Counted from the first letter of the stretch, positions 7,600 through 16,844 are shown. The stretch: DNA of 64,000 nucleotides from an uncultured Geobacteraceae bacterium (GCA_903852495.1 CAINRC010000128.1:18501-82500); one strand, 5' to 3'. Translations and numbers: made by a program. The notes: generated by a model from the letters alone, not told the origin.

Positions 7600-8798
7600 G
7601 GCGAAACGGACACCGTCGCGGTCGGTCGGCCATCGGACACAAGTTCAAGCAGTATTTTTGCAGGGGGGGTGCTGTTGCGGGGAATATGGATCATGAAGAT
7701 CACATCCCGATGCTGGTTGGCTGCGATGGTGATATCGCGGGTCTGGCCAAGCAGTTCGACTCTGCCGGAGGGTTCACCGGCAATCCGGAGGGAATAGACA
7801 CGGGATTTTTCGGACCGGTTGCCGATAATCGCCCGCCAGGGGAACGCCACGGAACCGTCCGGCAGAGTGCGGGAGTCGGCCGTTGCCACCCGCTGCACAG
7901 CAAAGGCGGTCTCACTTCTGTTCACCACCCCCCAGACGAGCGCCCCCGTTAGCACCAAGGTCGCGGTCAGTAGTGCGATGGTGGTATTTCCCATGCGGAA
8001 GCCGGTTCCTTTCACGGTGCCGAAACGGTAATCGATCAGACCGAAACCATCCGGCCGCCGCTCCATGACACCACGGCACGCATCGATACAGCGGCCGCAG
8101 CCGATACATTCAACCTGGAATCCGGTGCGGATATCAATCCCCATGGGGCAGGTTTTGATACAGGCATTGCAGCGAAGGCAGCGGTCACGGCTTTCCTCCA
8201 GAAACGTCAGGTTCAGGGTGCCGGCATCCATCAGCGCGGTCTGAAACCGTCCGTACGGGCAGTAACTGTGGCAGAAACTCCGCTTGACCAGAATCAGGTT
8301 GAGGTAGCCGAGCAGGGTCAGCAGCAGAAAGGTGTAAAACATAGCCTGATGATCGGAGAAATGGAGGAGGTTCGAGGCGGCCTGCCGGGGCGACATGAAC
8401 CAGCAGAACAGGTTGAAAGCTCCCAGTGAGGCGACAACCAGTGCAAAGAAGTGTTCAGAAACTCGGGCAACAGCAGGGGACACCTGTTTCCGGCTTGTGC
8501 GTCCCAGCAGTTCCGCAAGATCGTTAAACACCGTCTGCGGACAGAGCCAGCCGCACCAGACCCGCCCCAGAACCGCCGTCACCAGCAGGAAGGAAACAAC
8601 AAACAGCAGGATCACCAGCAGCAGAAGATAAAACTGATCAATCCGGAGCGGCATCCCGGCCAGAAAGAGCGTCATTTTATCAATATCCATCCGCAGAAAC
8701 GGATTACCGGATATGGAAGCAAACGGGAGCAGCAGCGCTGCGGCGATCAGCAGACCCTGGACGAACTGGCGTTTATTGGTGATGCGGGGAAGGGGCAT
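7596..8798 (-). CDS. ccoG: CcoG/FixG cytochrome oxidase maturation iron-sulfur protein
   Basis: A 400-residue membrane protein with two [4Fe-4S] motifs, C207-x2-C-x2-C-x3-C217 and C231-x2-C-x2-C-x3-C241. About five membrane helices surround them and an Ig-like FixG C-terminal domain follows (roughly 300-400). CcoG is the copper reductase of the cbb3 maturation pathway. The frame stays open to a GTG at 8852, but the ATG at 8798 has an AGGAT ribosome site and starts right before the first helix, so I prefer it. It heads ccoG-ccoI-ccoS. The ccoNOP structural genes are not upstream in this window; a repeat-rich gap and an unrelated ABC transporter are there instead. Confidence 0.92.
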   Translation of the reverse strand: MPLPRITNKRQFVQGLLIAAALLLPFASISGNPFLRMDIDKMTLFLAGMPLRIDQFYLLLLVILLFVVSFLLVTAVLGRVWCGWLCPQTVFNDLAELLGRTSRKQVSPAVARVSEHFFALVVASLGAFNLFCWFMSPRQAASNLLHFSDHQAMFYTFLLLTLLGYLNLILVKRSFCHSYCPYGRFQTALMDAGTLNLTFLEESRDRCLRCNACIKTCPMGIDIRTGFQVECIGCGRCIDACRGVMERRPDGFGLIDYRFGTVKGTGFRMGNTTIALLTATLVLTGALVWGVVNRSETAFAVQRVATADSRTLPDGSVAFPWRAIIGNRSEKSRVYSLRIAGEPSGRVELLGQTRDITIAANQHRDVIFMIHIPRNSTPPAKILLELVSDGRPTATVSVSP

Positions 8799-8911
8799 AA
8801 CGATAACATCCTGATTGAACAAGGTTGACCGATTTTCGCTACTGTATAGCACATTAAACTGCGAAATGCTCGGATTTGGGAAAGGATGCCAGTTGAAGGC
8901 GGGTCGTACAC

Positions 8912-8947
8912 TCCCCTCCTATTTTAGGAGGGGCCGGGGGTGGTAAG
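8912..8947. repeat. Dispersed palindrome, copy 1
   Basis: A hairpin (cccctcct, attt loop, aggagggg) is followed by a G-rich tail and ggtaag. The same 35-base unit, with two differences in the tail, occurs at 19181-19215, so it is a dispersed repeat and not just a terminator. Confidence 0.85.
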
Positions 8948-8996
8948 GTTTCGCACGTGAAGTTGATTGTTTTCGTTCGTTCCTCCCTCCCTCCCT

Positions 8997-9086
8997 TTCA
9001 AGGGCCGGGGTGGGGATGGGGTTACTTGTTTGGTTTCAGGGTGTTACCAAAAACGGCCCTATCCCCATCCCCATCCTAGCCTTGAA
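8997..9086. repeat. Imperfect inverted repeat of about 28 bp
   Basis: The left arm (8997-9022, ending in tggggatggggt) is the near-complement of the right arm (9057-9086, ccccatcccc core, ending in ccttgaa), with a loop of about 35 bases. It lies in the ccoG to ABC-permease gap. Confidence 0.75.
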
Positions 9087-9155
9087 GTCTCCCCTGTTAA
9101 GTACCCTCTGGGGCATAAAGGGAGATTTAGGAGGTTTGCCGTTACAGAACCTAAC

Positions 9156-9914
9156 TCACTCCGCCATCTTCCTGCGAAAAATAAACACCGCAGCTACAAA
9201 CGCTACCAGTGCCGACAGTGACACCTGCAGTACGGGAAATGCCGCCAATTCTCCGGTAACCAGCGCCCGACGGGCACCTTCAAAAAGTGCGGTGGTCGGC
9301 AGCGCGCGCACCCAGGGAATGACGGAGGGGGGATAGGATGAGAGTGGAAAGAACAGCCCGGACATGAAGATCAGCGGCATGACCAGCACCGCCTCGACCT
9401 TGCCGATGGTCTCCGGCTTGTCCATGACCGTGCCGCTGATGATGCCGGCGCAGGAAAAGAGCGCCGATCCGGGGATCAGGAACAGCAGGTACTGGAGGAG
9501 ATGCTCCAGTGGGAAACGGAACGGGGTGATGGCAAAGATCACCAGGCCGACGGCGCACCCCTTGATGATGCCGTGGGTAAAGCCGGTGAGGATTTTGGCA
9601 ATGACAATTTCGGAAACCGAGATCGGGGTGACGCGGTATGACTCGATGGTGAACTGTACCCGGCGGTGAAACCAGAGACTCCAGACACTTTCATTGTAGG
9701 CGGCATTGACGGCGGTCATGGTGATCAGACCGGGGGCGATGAACAGGCTGTAGGGTGCGCCGTCCACCAAACCGATGTACCCCTGCATGCCGATGCCGAA
9801 AGCCAGATAAATCGTCAGCGGATAGGCAACCACTGCGACCAGTTCCGAGTATATGCTGCGGCGCAGGATCAGCATATCCCGCAGCCAGATTGCCACTGTC
9901 CCGGTGAGCATCAT
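9156..9914 (-). CDS. ABC-2 type transporter permease
   Basis: A 252-residue inner-membrane protein with about six predicted helices and the general pattern of ABC-2 permeases of the NodJ/DrrB type. Conserved-looking features are an N-terminal amphipathic segment, NAAYNESVWSLWF near residue 70, and MSGLFFPLSSYP followed by WVRALPTTALFEGAR near 190-220. Its start overlaps the stop of the ATP-binding gene (9911-9914), so the two form an exporter. The substrate cannot be told from sequence. A second in-frame ATG is the next codon. Confidence 0.85.
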   Translation of the reverse strand: MMLTGTVAIWLRDMLILRRSIYSELVAVVAYPLTIYLAFGIGMQGYIGLVDGAPYSLFIAPGLITMTAVNAAYNESVWSLWFHRRVQFTIESYRVTPISVSEIVIAKILTGFTHGIIKGCAVGLVIFAITPFRFPLEHLLQYLLFLIPGSALFSCAGIISGTVMDKPETIGKVEAVLVMPLIFMSGLFFPLSSYPPSVIPWVRALPTTALFEGARRALVTGELAAFPVLQVSLSALVAFVAAVFIFRRKMAE

Positions 9915-10843
9915 TCCCTCACCTTCTCGCCGGTAAGAGAGATAAACACATCTTCAAGAGTTCTCTCCTTGAGGGATATACGCCGGATTGCCGCGCCATG
10001 CAGGGCGGTGACAATTTCCGAAACACATTCCCAGTGTTCAAGTGTTACCGTAACTTTATTACCCAACCGGCTGATATTTCTGGAGCATGACATGGCGCCG
10101 AGGAGTACCGCGTAGCGCTCACCCTCCCCTTCGGCAAATTCTATTTCATACACGGTAGCCCCGCTCAAACGATCCTTCAATTCCTGCGTGCTGCCGCTCG
10201 CGATCAGCCGGCCATGATCCATGATGGCGATCCGGTCGCAGAGCTGTTCAGCCTCCTCCAGATAATGGGTCGTGAGGAAAATCGTCATGCTCCCGGCCAG
10301 GGAACGGACGTATTCCCATACCGCCCGACGGGATTGCGGGTCAAGCCCGGTGGTCGGTTCATCAAGAAATAGAACCCGGGGTTGGTGGACAAGAGCACGG
10401 GCAATCACCAAGCGCCTTTGCATCCCCCCGGAAAAGGTATCGGGAAAATCCGTCTGCCGCCCCGCAAGCCCCATTAGTTCGAGCAGATCGTCGATACGTC
10501 CCTTGTACTGCCGCTTCTCCATGCCGTGCAGTCGCGCATGAAGTTCCAGGTTTTCACGGGCGGTCAGATACCGGTCGAGGCTGTTTTCCTGAGACACCAC
10601 TCCGATCATGCAGCGGATCGCCCGCCCGGAACTGAGGGTGTCCAACCCCTCGATGGTAACACTGCCGGAGCTTTGGTTCATGAGCGTAGTCAGGATACGG
10701 ATCAGGGTGGTCTTGCCGGCACCGTTGGGGCCGAGCAGGCCGAAGATAGTGCCCTGCTCCACCGAGAGATCAAATGAGTCAAGAGCGGTAAGGGCACCAT
10801 AGGATTTGGTGAGGGAGCGGGTAACAATTGAGGGGAGCGTCAT
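9911..10843 (-). CDS. ABC transporter ATP-binding protein (DrrA/NodI type)
   Basis: A 310-residue ATPase with Walker A GPNGAGKTT (residues 38-46), signature FSGGMQRR, Walker B VLFLDEPTTGLDP and the switch His in FLTTHYLEEAEQ. The C-terminal ~90 residues form the extra domain usual for drug and polysaccharide exporters. I chose the ATG at 10843, not the longer frame from 10921, because the longer one would overlap the UbiD gene by 71 bases with an unlikely N-terminus. It pairs with the ABC-2 permease downstream. Substrate unknown. Confidence 0.9.
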   Translation of the reverse strand: MTLPSIVTRSLTKSYGALTALDSFDLSVEQGTIFGLLGPNGAGKTTLIRILTTLMNQSSGSVTIEGLDTLSSGRAIRCMIGVVSQENSLDRYLTARENLELHARLHGMEKRQYKGRIDDLLELMGLAGRQTDFPDTFSGGMQRRLVIARALVHQPRVLFLDEPTTGLDPQSRRAVWEYVRSLAGSMTIFLTTHYLEEAEQLCDRIAIMDHGRLIASGSTQELKDRLSGATVYEIEFAEGEGERYAVLLGAMSCSRNISRLGNKVTVTLEHWECVSEIVTALHGAAIRRISLKERTLEDVFISLTGEKVRE

Positions 10844-10850
10844 AGTATTC

Positions 10851-12692
10851 CTAGATGATTCCGTGGAGCGGGCCGCCGGGGGCGGCAAGGGCGTCAAGCC
10901 TGCGTTCCACCGCCGGGTCATCTTCCAGCGGAGGGGCGTGGAACGGCTTGATCCGGGCGTCGATCACCAGGGGGCCGGCGCAGCCCCAGTGCCTGCCGCG
11001 GTTTACCGGGTTGATACCGTACATATCGGTCGCCGGGTTGGATCGGGTAAAGGTGACCCAGAGGAAGTTGTTCAGAGTCGCCGCCGTGAAGGTGCTGTCG
11101 TCGCAGATCACAATCAGGGGAAAACCGGTGTAGGAGGTGCGCCCTTCATGGAAACGGCAGAACTGCTCAATCAGAGGATCCCCCTCCCCCCTCGCTTGCT
11201 CAGACCGGGGGCCGGTTATGGCAAGAACCCCCGGTAGGCAGACGGCGGCAGGGCCGAATCCGGGCGGCAGTTCAAGACCGGCAGGCGCTTCCGTGGCAAG
11301 CTTCTGCCGCACCGGGCCGGCGGCGGCGATCACGACTTTGGAGCCTTCGTTCAGCCCGGAGCCGCTGTAGTCCAGGGTATCAACCGTTGTCGCGGTCTGG
11401 AAGTGCAGACCGGTCCGCCAGTCGGCACGCTCCAGCAGGTGCCCCAGAAATGCGGCGATGTCGTGGGTATGCAGTGACGGGGCATCCTCATCGGCGGCAA
11501 TCAGCAGATATTTGGCCAGTGACAGCTGTCCCTGGCCGAGGATGGCATTGGCAACGGTCAGCAGTTCCTGCGGCTGGCGGGTGGCGGCATATGGCACATA
11601 GCGTTCGCTGGCAATGGCCAGCAGCAGCGGATGGACACCGGCGGCATCCACGGCGTGCACCTCTTTTACCCCCGCCACAACGGTCGGAATCAGCGGACCG
11701 GTCAGTTCATGGATAAAGGCGCCGAAGCTGGTGTCTTCCTGGGGCGGGCGGCCGACAGTGGTAAACGGGAGGATGGCGTCCCGGCGGTGATACACCGCGT
11801 CAACCTCGATACAGGGGAATTCGTGGGTAAGGCTGTAATAGCCGAGATGATCGCCGAACGGCCCTTCCGGGAGGGTTCTGGCGGGGTGGACAACTCCGCT
11901 GATACAGAAATCCGCTTCGGACGAAACCGGCAGCTGTCCCGGCACTCTGGTCATGGGGATACGATGTCCGGCCAGCAGTCCGGCAAAGGAAAGTTCCGGC
12001 ATCCCTTCCGGCAGCGGCATGACGGCGGCGACAGTCATGGCCGGCGCCCCCCCCAGGAAGATGTTGACCCGGAGCAGCTCGCCCCGGGCAATGGCTTCAG
12101 CATGGTGGGCACCGATGCCGCGATGAATCTGGTAGTGGAGTCCGGCCTGTTTATCCTGCTGATAGCTGTTGCCGGAAATCTGAATCCGGTACATGCCCAG
12201 ATTTGATTTGGCAAAACCGGGATGGGACGGGCTTTCGCTGTACACCTGCGGCAGGGTCAAAAACGCGCCGCCGTCACGGGGCCATGACACAAGCTGCGGC
12301 AGGGCGGACAGAGTTGTTCTGCATTCAAGAAGCGGCGCCGTGGCGGTGGCACGCGGCAGGAGGTGCCAGGCGGCGAAGGGGGCTTTTGCCATATCAAGCG
12401 GATTTTTCAGCAGTGAAAAGGGATTTATTTTAAGGTCCACCAGTCGGCGGATATCATCCAGCGTATCCCGAAAGATGAAGCGGGTCCGCTCCAGGGTGCC
12501 GAAAAGGTTGCCCAGCAGCGGGAAGCCGCTGCCGACGGCATTGGTAAAGAGCAGCGCCGGCCCACCGGCCTGATACACACGCCGCTGCAACGCCCCGATT
12601 TCCAAATGGGGATCAAGCGGCGCGTCAATCCGGAGCAGCATGCCCCGGCGCTGAAGATCAGCCACACATTCCTGCAGATTCCTGTAACCCAT
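10851..12692 (-). CDS. UbiD family (prenylated-FMN) decarboxylase
   Basis: A 613-residue UbiD-family protein. The C-terminal part holds TFTRSNPATDMYGINPVNR, and the middle has PEGPFGDHLGYYSLTHEFP, both typical of the family, which decarboxylates aromatic or unsaturated acids with prenylated FMN. It is longer than E. coli UbiD (about 497), like the long UbiD relatives in Geobacter-type genomes. I chose the ATG at 12692 (MGYRNLQECV) over the upstream codon at 12752 because family members begin with this segment. No ubiX partner is next to it. Candidate roles are 4-hydroxybenzoate or other aromatic acid decarboxylation, or quinone synthesis; sequence alone does not decide. Confidence 0.85.
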   Translation of the reverse strand: MGYRNLQECVADLQRRGMLLRIDAPLDPHLEIGALQRRVYQAGGPALLFTNAVGSGFPLLGNLFGTLERTRFIFRDTLDDIRRLVDLKINPFSLLKNPLDMAKAPFAAWHLLPRATATAPLLECRTTLSALPQLVSWPRDGGAFLTLPQVYSESPSHPGFAKSNLGMYRIQISGNSYQQDKQAGLHYQIHRGIGAHHAEAIARGELLRVNIFLGGAPAMTVAAVMPLPEGMPELSFAGLLAGHRIPMTRVPGQLPVSSEADFCISGVVHPARTLPEGPFGDHLGYYSLTHEFPCIEVDAVYHRRDAILPFTTVGRPPQEDTSFGAFIHELTGPLIPTVVAGVKEVHAVDAAGVHPLLLAIASERYVPYAATRQPQELLTVANAILGQGQLSLAKYLLIAADEDAPSLHTHDIAAFLGHLLERADWRTGLHFQTATTVDTLDYSGSGLNEGSKVVIAAAGPVRQKLATEAPAGLELPPGFGPAAVCLPGVLAITGPRSEQARGEGDPLIEQFCRFHEGRTSYTGFPLIVICDDSTFTAATLNNFLWVTFTRSNPATDMYGINPVNRGRHWGCAGPLVIDARIKPFHAPPLEDDPAVERRLDALAAPGGPLHGII

Positions 12693-12788
12693 AGTTCCAA
12701 TCCCAGCCTTGAAAAGATTTCTTGACCCCGCGCAAGGTATCACTGTAATCATTGAATTACAATCGGGATTGCACCAGCCGGAGCCGCT

Positions 12789-15290
12789 ATGCCACGCCTG
12801 ACACTCTTCAAGAAAATACTGATCATCACCCTGCTGCTGTCACTCCTTCCGTTGATAGCATCGTCGCTGATCCTGTTTTTCAATCTGGAGTCAACCAGTG
12901 CCCGCCTTACGTCTGAAATCGGCGGCACGGCGGATATGCAGGCATCGGAATCCCTCCAGATGCGGGCATCCCAGGTGGCGGAGAGTGTGGCTGATTTTCT
13001 GCGCCAATGCGAAAGTGATCTGATCTTCCTGTCGCGCTCACAGCTGGACCAGGCGACCCTGCTTAATTTTTATGCCAGCCGGCGGGGTGAAATCTGGTAC
13101 CGGAGCGGAAGTGCGGCCGCCCCCCATGAAACGCGGGAGCAGGTGCCGCTTTACCGCAGCATTGCCCTGATTGATAAAAACGGCCAGGAAAAAATGGTCA
13201 TCAAAGATAGCGCCGTCGTCCCGGCAGCAGAGTTGAAGAATGTGGCCAACCCCGCCCGGACGGAATTCCTGACAGAGGATTATTTCACCAAAGTCCGCAC
13301 CCAGCCGGGCAAAATATACGTTTCCCACCTCACCGGTTTTCATATCTCCAAGCAGGATCAGCTGAACGGCGCCGACGAACCGGAGCACGCCCTTGACGGC
13401 AAAAGCTACAAGGGGGTCGTCCGGTTTGCCGCCGCCCTTTTTGATGCCAGAGGCTCCTTTAACGGCGTGGTTGTGGTTTCCCTCGACCATCGCCACTTGA
13501 TGGAATTTACCCAGCATATTGATCCGGGGCACAACTTTTCCACCGTGTTCCCGTCCTACAAAAGCGGCAACTATTCCTTCATGTTTGACGATGAAGGTTG
13601 GATCATCACCCACCCGAAATACTGGGACATCCGGGGCCTGGATTCTTACGGCCAGCTGATCCCCCCCTATTCCAAGTCCTCTACGGAAGCCGATATCAAC
13701 ATCGGCCGCATACCCTATAATCTTGACCATGCCGGCTTCATCCACCCCAACTACCCGCTGGTCGCTACTGAAGTCAGAAAACAGAAGGCCGGTTTTGTCG
13801 ATGCAACCAATGTGGGCGGCGCTAAAAAGATCATGGCGTACGCCCCGATCCTGTACGACAGCGGCGATTACAGGCGGCACGGTGTGTTCGGCGGCATTAC
13901 CATCGGATTCCAGCTGAACCAGTTTCAGGACGTCGCCCGCAAAGGGAGCCGTCTGATCAATCAGCAGCTTGGCCAGCACCGGAAGCGGAGCGTTTTCATT
14001 CTGCTGATAACCTCACTGCTGGCGGGATTTTCAGCATGGGGACTGTCGCGCGGCATCACCCGTCCCCTGCTGCAGTTGACGGAAGGAGCCCATAAACTGG
14101 CTGAAGGTGACGCCCACAGCCGCGTTGCCGTTACCTCCGGCGATGAGGTCGGTGAACTCGGCAGGACGTTCAACGTTATGGCTGACGAACTGGAAACCAG
14201 GAAAAACAGCCTGCTGGCGACGCTGGATGAACTGCAGCGCTCCCGGATAGACATCCTGGCGGAGCGCAACTTCAAAACCAGCGTTCTGGAAAGCATTTCA
14301 AGCGCGATTATTACCATTTCGCCGAGCGGGGCACTGACCTCAATCAACGGCGTGGGGCTGAAATTCCTTTCCGACACCGCCACCCTCGGCATGGAGTATC
14401 ACGAACTGTTCAGCGCCTGGCCAGACGTTTGCGAACGGGTGGAAACGGCGCTGGTAACACAACAGGGGTATGGACGAAAACCGCTGGTCAGGCAGATTGA
14501 CGGCGAAACCACCTACTACGATTTCGGCCTGTTTCCCATCGGCTCCGGCGGTGAGATGGGCGTGACCGTGACACTGCGCAACGAAACCGAGCGTGAGCGA
14601 CTGCGGGAGGAAACTATCAGGCTGGACCGTCTGGCATCGCTCGGCAAGCTTTCCGCCGGTATCGCCCACGAAGTCCGCAACCCGCTGACCGGCATATCGC
14701 TTCTTTTGGATGATCTGCACGACAAGCCGGGCTTCAGCGCGGAGGACAAGGAGATGCTGTCACGGGCACTGGCGGAGATTGAGCGGGTTGAGCGCCTTAT
14801 CAGCGCACTCCTCAACTATTCGTCACCGGTGCGTACAGCGTTCAGGGAGGGGGATTTCACACAAATTCTGAATGATATTCTGCTGCTGATGCGGCGGCAG
14901 GCGGAGAAGCAGGGCGTTGTCCTGAATGTCTCACTCGTACCGCTGCCGCACTTCCGCTTTGACCCGGAAAAGATCCGGCAGGCGCTGATCAACATCCTGA
15001 AAAATGCCCTTGAAGTGCTTGAATCAGGGGGGATTATTACCATAACAACCGAGTTCCACACCACCGCCGTCATGGTTGCCATCAGCGACAACGGCCCCGG
15101 CATTCCGACGAAAGATCTGCCGCTGATCTTCGAGCCGTTCTTCACCCGCAAGGGGGCCGGTACCGGGCTCGGACTCTCCATTACCCAGCGGATAATCGAG
15201 GAACATCACGGTGCCCTTAATGTTGAAAGTGACGGTTCAACCGGCACTACCTTCCGTATTACCCTTCCGCTCGACAACCGGCCGGCCTGA
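12789..15290 (+). CDS. Membrane sensor histidine kinase (cache-HAMP-PAS-HisKA-HATPase)
   Basis: An 833-residue kinase. It has an N-terminal helix (about 9-31), a large periplasmic sensor region of about 360 residues that looks like a double-cache domain, a second helix (about 398-418), HAMP, a short coiled segment and a PAS-like domain. HisKA follows with the phospho-acceptor His627 in GIAHEVRNPL, then HATPase with the N box NILKNALEVLE, DNGPGIP and GTGLGLSI. The start has a GGAG ribosome site 6 bases upstream. It is transcribed divergently from the UbiD gene, and no response regulator adjoins it. Its partner may be a sigma-54 activator, as is common for this class. Confidence 0.9.
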   Translation: MPRLTLFKKILIITLLLSLLPLIASSLILFFNLESTSARLTSEIGGTADMQASESLQMRASQVAESVADFLRQCESDLIFLSRSQLDQATLLNFYASRRGEIWYRSGSAAAPHETREQVPLYRSIALIDKNGQEKMVIKDSAVVPAAELKNVANPARTEFLTEDYFTKVRTQPGKIYVSHLTGFHISKQDQLNGADEPEHALDGKSYKGVVRFAAALFDARGSFNGVVVVSLDHRHLMEFTQHIDPGHNFSTVFPSYKSGNYSFMFDDEGWIITHPKYWDIRGLDSYGQLIPPYSKSSTEADINIGRIPYNLDHAGFIHPNYPLVATEVRKQKAGFVDATNVGGAKKIMAYAPILYDSGDYRRHGVFGGITIGFQLNQFQDVARKGSRLINQQLGQHRKRSVFILLITSLLAGFSAWGLSRGITRPLLQLTEGAHKLAEGDAHSRVAVTSGDEVGELGRTFNVMADELETRKNSLLATLDELQRSRIDILAERNFKTSVLESISSAIITISPSGALTSINGVGLKFLSDTATLGMEYHELFSAWPDVCERVETALVTQQGYGRKPLVRQIDGETTYYDFGLFPIGSGGEMGVTVTLRNETERERLREETIRLDRLASLGKLSAGIAHEVRNPLTGISLLLDDLHDKPGFSAEDKEMLSRALAEIERVERLISALLNYSSPVRTAFREGDFTQILNDILLLMRRQAEKQGVVLNVSLVPLPHFRFDPEKIRQALINILKNALEVLESGGIITITTEFHTTAVMVAISDNGPGIPTKDLPLIFEPFFTRKGAGTGLGLSITQRIIEEHHGALNVESDGSTGTTFRITLPLDNRPA

Positions 15291-15291
15291 A

Positions 15292-16095
15292 TCAGCTGAC
15301 CGTCAATCCGGCATACCCGACCACCTGACGGTTGTCTCCGGTCACATCCCCGCTGGTACCATAGGCCACCAACTCGGCCCGCGTCGCGCCAAGCGCCAGT
15401 GCCGCCTCGATCATGACGGTGGCCGGCACAACGCCGCACATGCTGATGCCCCGGCTGCGACACACCTCCAACAATCCTTTGCCATCCAGGGCCAGTGCCC
15501 GCTCCAGCGCCAGTTCATCTTTCACACGGGCCGCAGCGGCCGATTCGTAATGGGTCATGTCGGAACTGGCCACAATCAGCACGTCAGCCCCGAATTCCCG
15601 GATAGCTGCGGCAATGCCGAGGCCGATGTCGCGCAGGGGGGAATAATCGCCCCGGCCGATACAGAGCGCGGAAAAGGTAACATCCGGACGCAGATATTGA
15701 AGAAACGGGAGCTGAACTTCGAGGGAGTGTTCCGAACTGTGCGCGATACTGTCGGTCTGCAGGTACGGGGTATGCTGAAGCAGCAGCGAGTTCAGGCGGG
15801 GGTTGATGGCTGAAGCCCCGAGCGGTGTCAGCCATTCGCCATCCGGATACAGCGCGGCAGCCGCCCCGGCGCCACGGTGATTGGGGCCGATGATGAGTAC
15901 GGTGCCCGGAATTTTGCAGCGTGAAAACAGTTGGCCGGCGATGGCACCGGAATAAACGTACCCGGCGTGGGGAGAGATGACGCCGGTCACCGGTTGTGGT
16001 GCACGGTTTTCCGGGATCAGCTGCGAAAGAGCGGAGCGGAGTTTTTGCTGCTCCCCTGGATAAAATTGACCGGCTACGGCTGGCTGACGCTGCAT
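15292..16095 (-). CDS. amrB: AmmeMemoRadiSam system protein B (MEMO1 family)
   Basis: A 267-residue MEMO-family protein. Motifs seen are VISPHAGYVYSGAIAGQLF near residue 40, LIIGPNHRGAG and ASSDMTHYESAAA, holding the conserved His and Asp residues of the dioxygenase-like fold. In bacteria this protein usually accompanies an AMMECR1 protein and a radical-SAM enzyme; neither is adjacent here. Biochemical role in bacteria is not settled. It converges with the kinase gene, leaving one base between the stops. Confidence 0.9.
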   Translation of the reverse strand: MQRQPAVAGQFYPGEQQKLRSALSQLIPENRAPQPVTGVISPHAGYVYSGAIAGQLFSRCKIPGTVLIIGPNHRGAGAAAALYPDGEWLTPLGASAINPRLNSLLLQHTPYLQTDSIAHSSEHSLEVQLPFLQYLRPDVTFSALCIGRGDYSPLRDIGLGIAAAIREFGADVLIVASSDMTHYESAAAARVKDELALERALALDGKGLLEVCRSRGISMCGVVPATVMIEAALALGATRAELVAYGTSGDVTGDNRQVVGYAGLTVS

Positions 16096-16120
16096 GACTG
16101 ACCTCCCTGCCGCTGTTATT

Positions 16121-16239
16121 CCAATTCCATTTCAAAGCTCTCTCTTCGTTGGCTCGTCATCGGCTCCTCAACGTACGGTCTGTACGCCTACGTCGCCGAT
16201 CTCCTCGCCGCCTTGAGATCATCTTTGAACTGGAATTGG
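16121..16239. repeat. Inverted-repeat element between scpB and the MEMO gene
   Basis: Arms at 16121-16137 and 16223-16239 match at 16 of 17 positions. The interior holds another small dyad around 16172-16195 (cgtac and gtacg copies). The element ends three bases before the scpB stop codon, so the last bases of scpB may have been set by its insertion. Confidence 0.85.
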
Positions 16240-16241
16240 AG

Positions 16242-16844
16242 TTAGAGCGACAACTGGCTTTCCACAGGTAAAGACTTTTCCGGTTCAAGCTGCAATTCTT
16301 CCTGACGCTCGTAGGAGGGCTGTTCGTCCAGCGCCTGTATTTCACGAAGCGTCGGTAACGATTTCAGATCCTTCAGCCCGAAAATTTCAAGAAATTCCTT
16401 TGAAGTGCCATAGATCAGCGGCCGCCCCGGTATATCCTTTTTGCCGAGGATGCGCACCAGATGCTTTTCCAGCAGTGTTTTAAGAACTCCGCCGCAGTCA
16501 ACCCCGCGCAGATGCTCGACTTCAGCGCGGGTCACCGGTTGCCGGTAGGCAATAATGGCCAGAGTTTCGAGGGCGGATTGTGAAAACTTGAACGCCCTGG
16601 TTTTGATGTGACGGGTGATAAACCGGTGAAACACCGGACGGGTTCTGAATTGCCACCCGCCGGCCACCTCCACCAGATCAAAGCCCCCTCCGCGCCCCTG
16701 ATGATAGTCAACCAGTTCGGACAGTGCGGATTTAATCTCGTCACGATCGAATTCGTCCAGCAGTTCGCAAAGACGATCGGTCGAAAGTGCTGACTCGGCG
16801 GTAAAAATAAGGCTTTCCAGTATGGCGGATAATTCTGGATTCAT
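16242..16844 (-). CDS. scpB: Segregation and condensation protein B
   Basis: A 200-residue ScpB with the two winged-helix domains expected for the SMC kleisin partner. Family segments seen are LESLIFTAESALS at the N-terminus, ETLAIIAYRQPVTRAEVEHLRGVD in the middle (as two adjoining blocks) and GRPLIYGTSKEFLEIFGL. It overlaps scpA by 4 bases. It forms part of the SMC-ScpA-ScpB condensin in chromosome segregation. The last ~35 residues are charged and low in conservation. Confidence 0.95.
   Translation of the reverse strand: MNPELSAILESLIFTAESALSTDRLCELLDEFDRDEIKSALSELVDYHQGRGGGFDLVEVAGGWQFRTRPVFHRFITRHIKTRAFKFSQSALETLAIIAYRQPVTRAEVEHLRGVDCGGVLKTLLEKHLVRILGKKDIPGRPLIYGTSKEFLEIFGLKDLKSLPTLREIQALDEQPSYERQEELQLEPEKSLPVESQLSL

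Larger units (their letters stand above)
8799..9155. other. Gene-free gap filled with repeats
   Basis: I see no credible gene in these ~357 bases. They hold the 5' leader of ccoG, the palindrome at 8912-8947 and a long imperfect inverted repeat at 8997-9086. I found no clear FNR-type palindrome or sigma-70 promoter upstream of ccoG. Confidence 0.7.

Noticed and set aside
16172..16200. Possible phage attachment or CRISPR-like repeats
   Set aside because: Only one dyad inside an inverted-repeat element; there is no array, integrase or phage gene.
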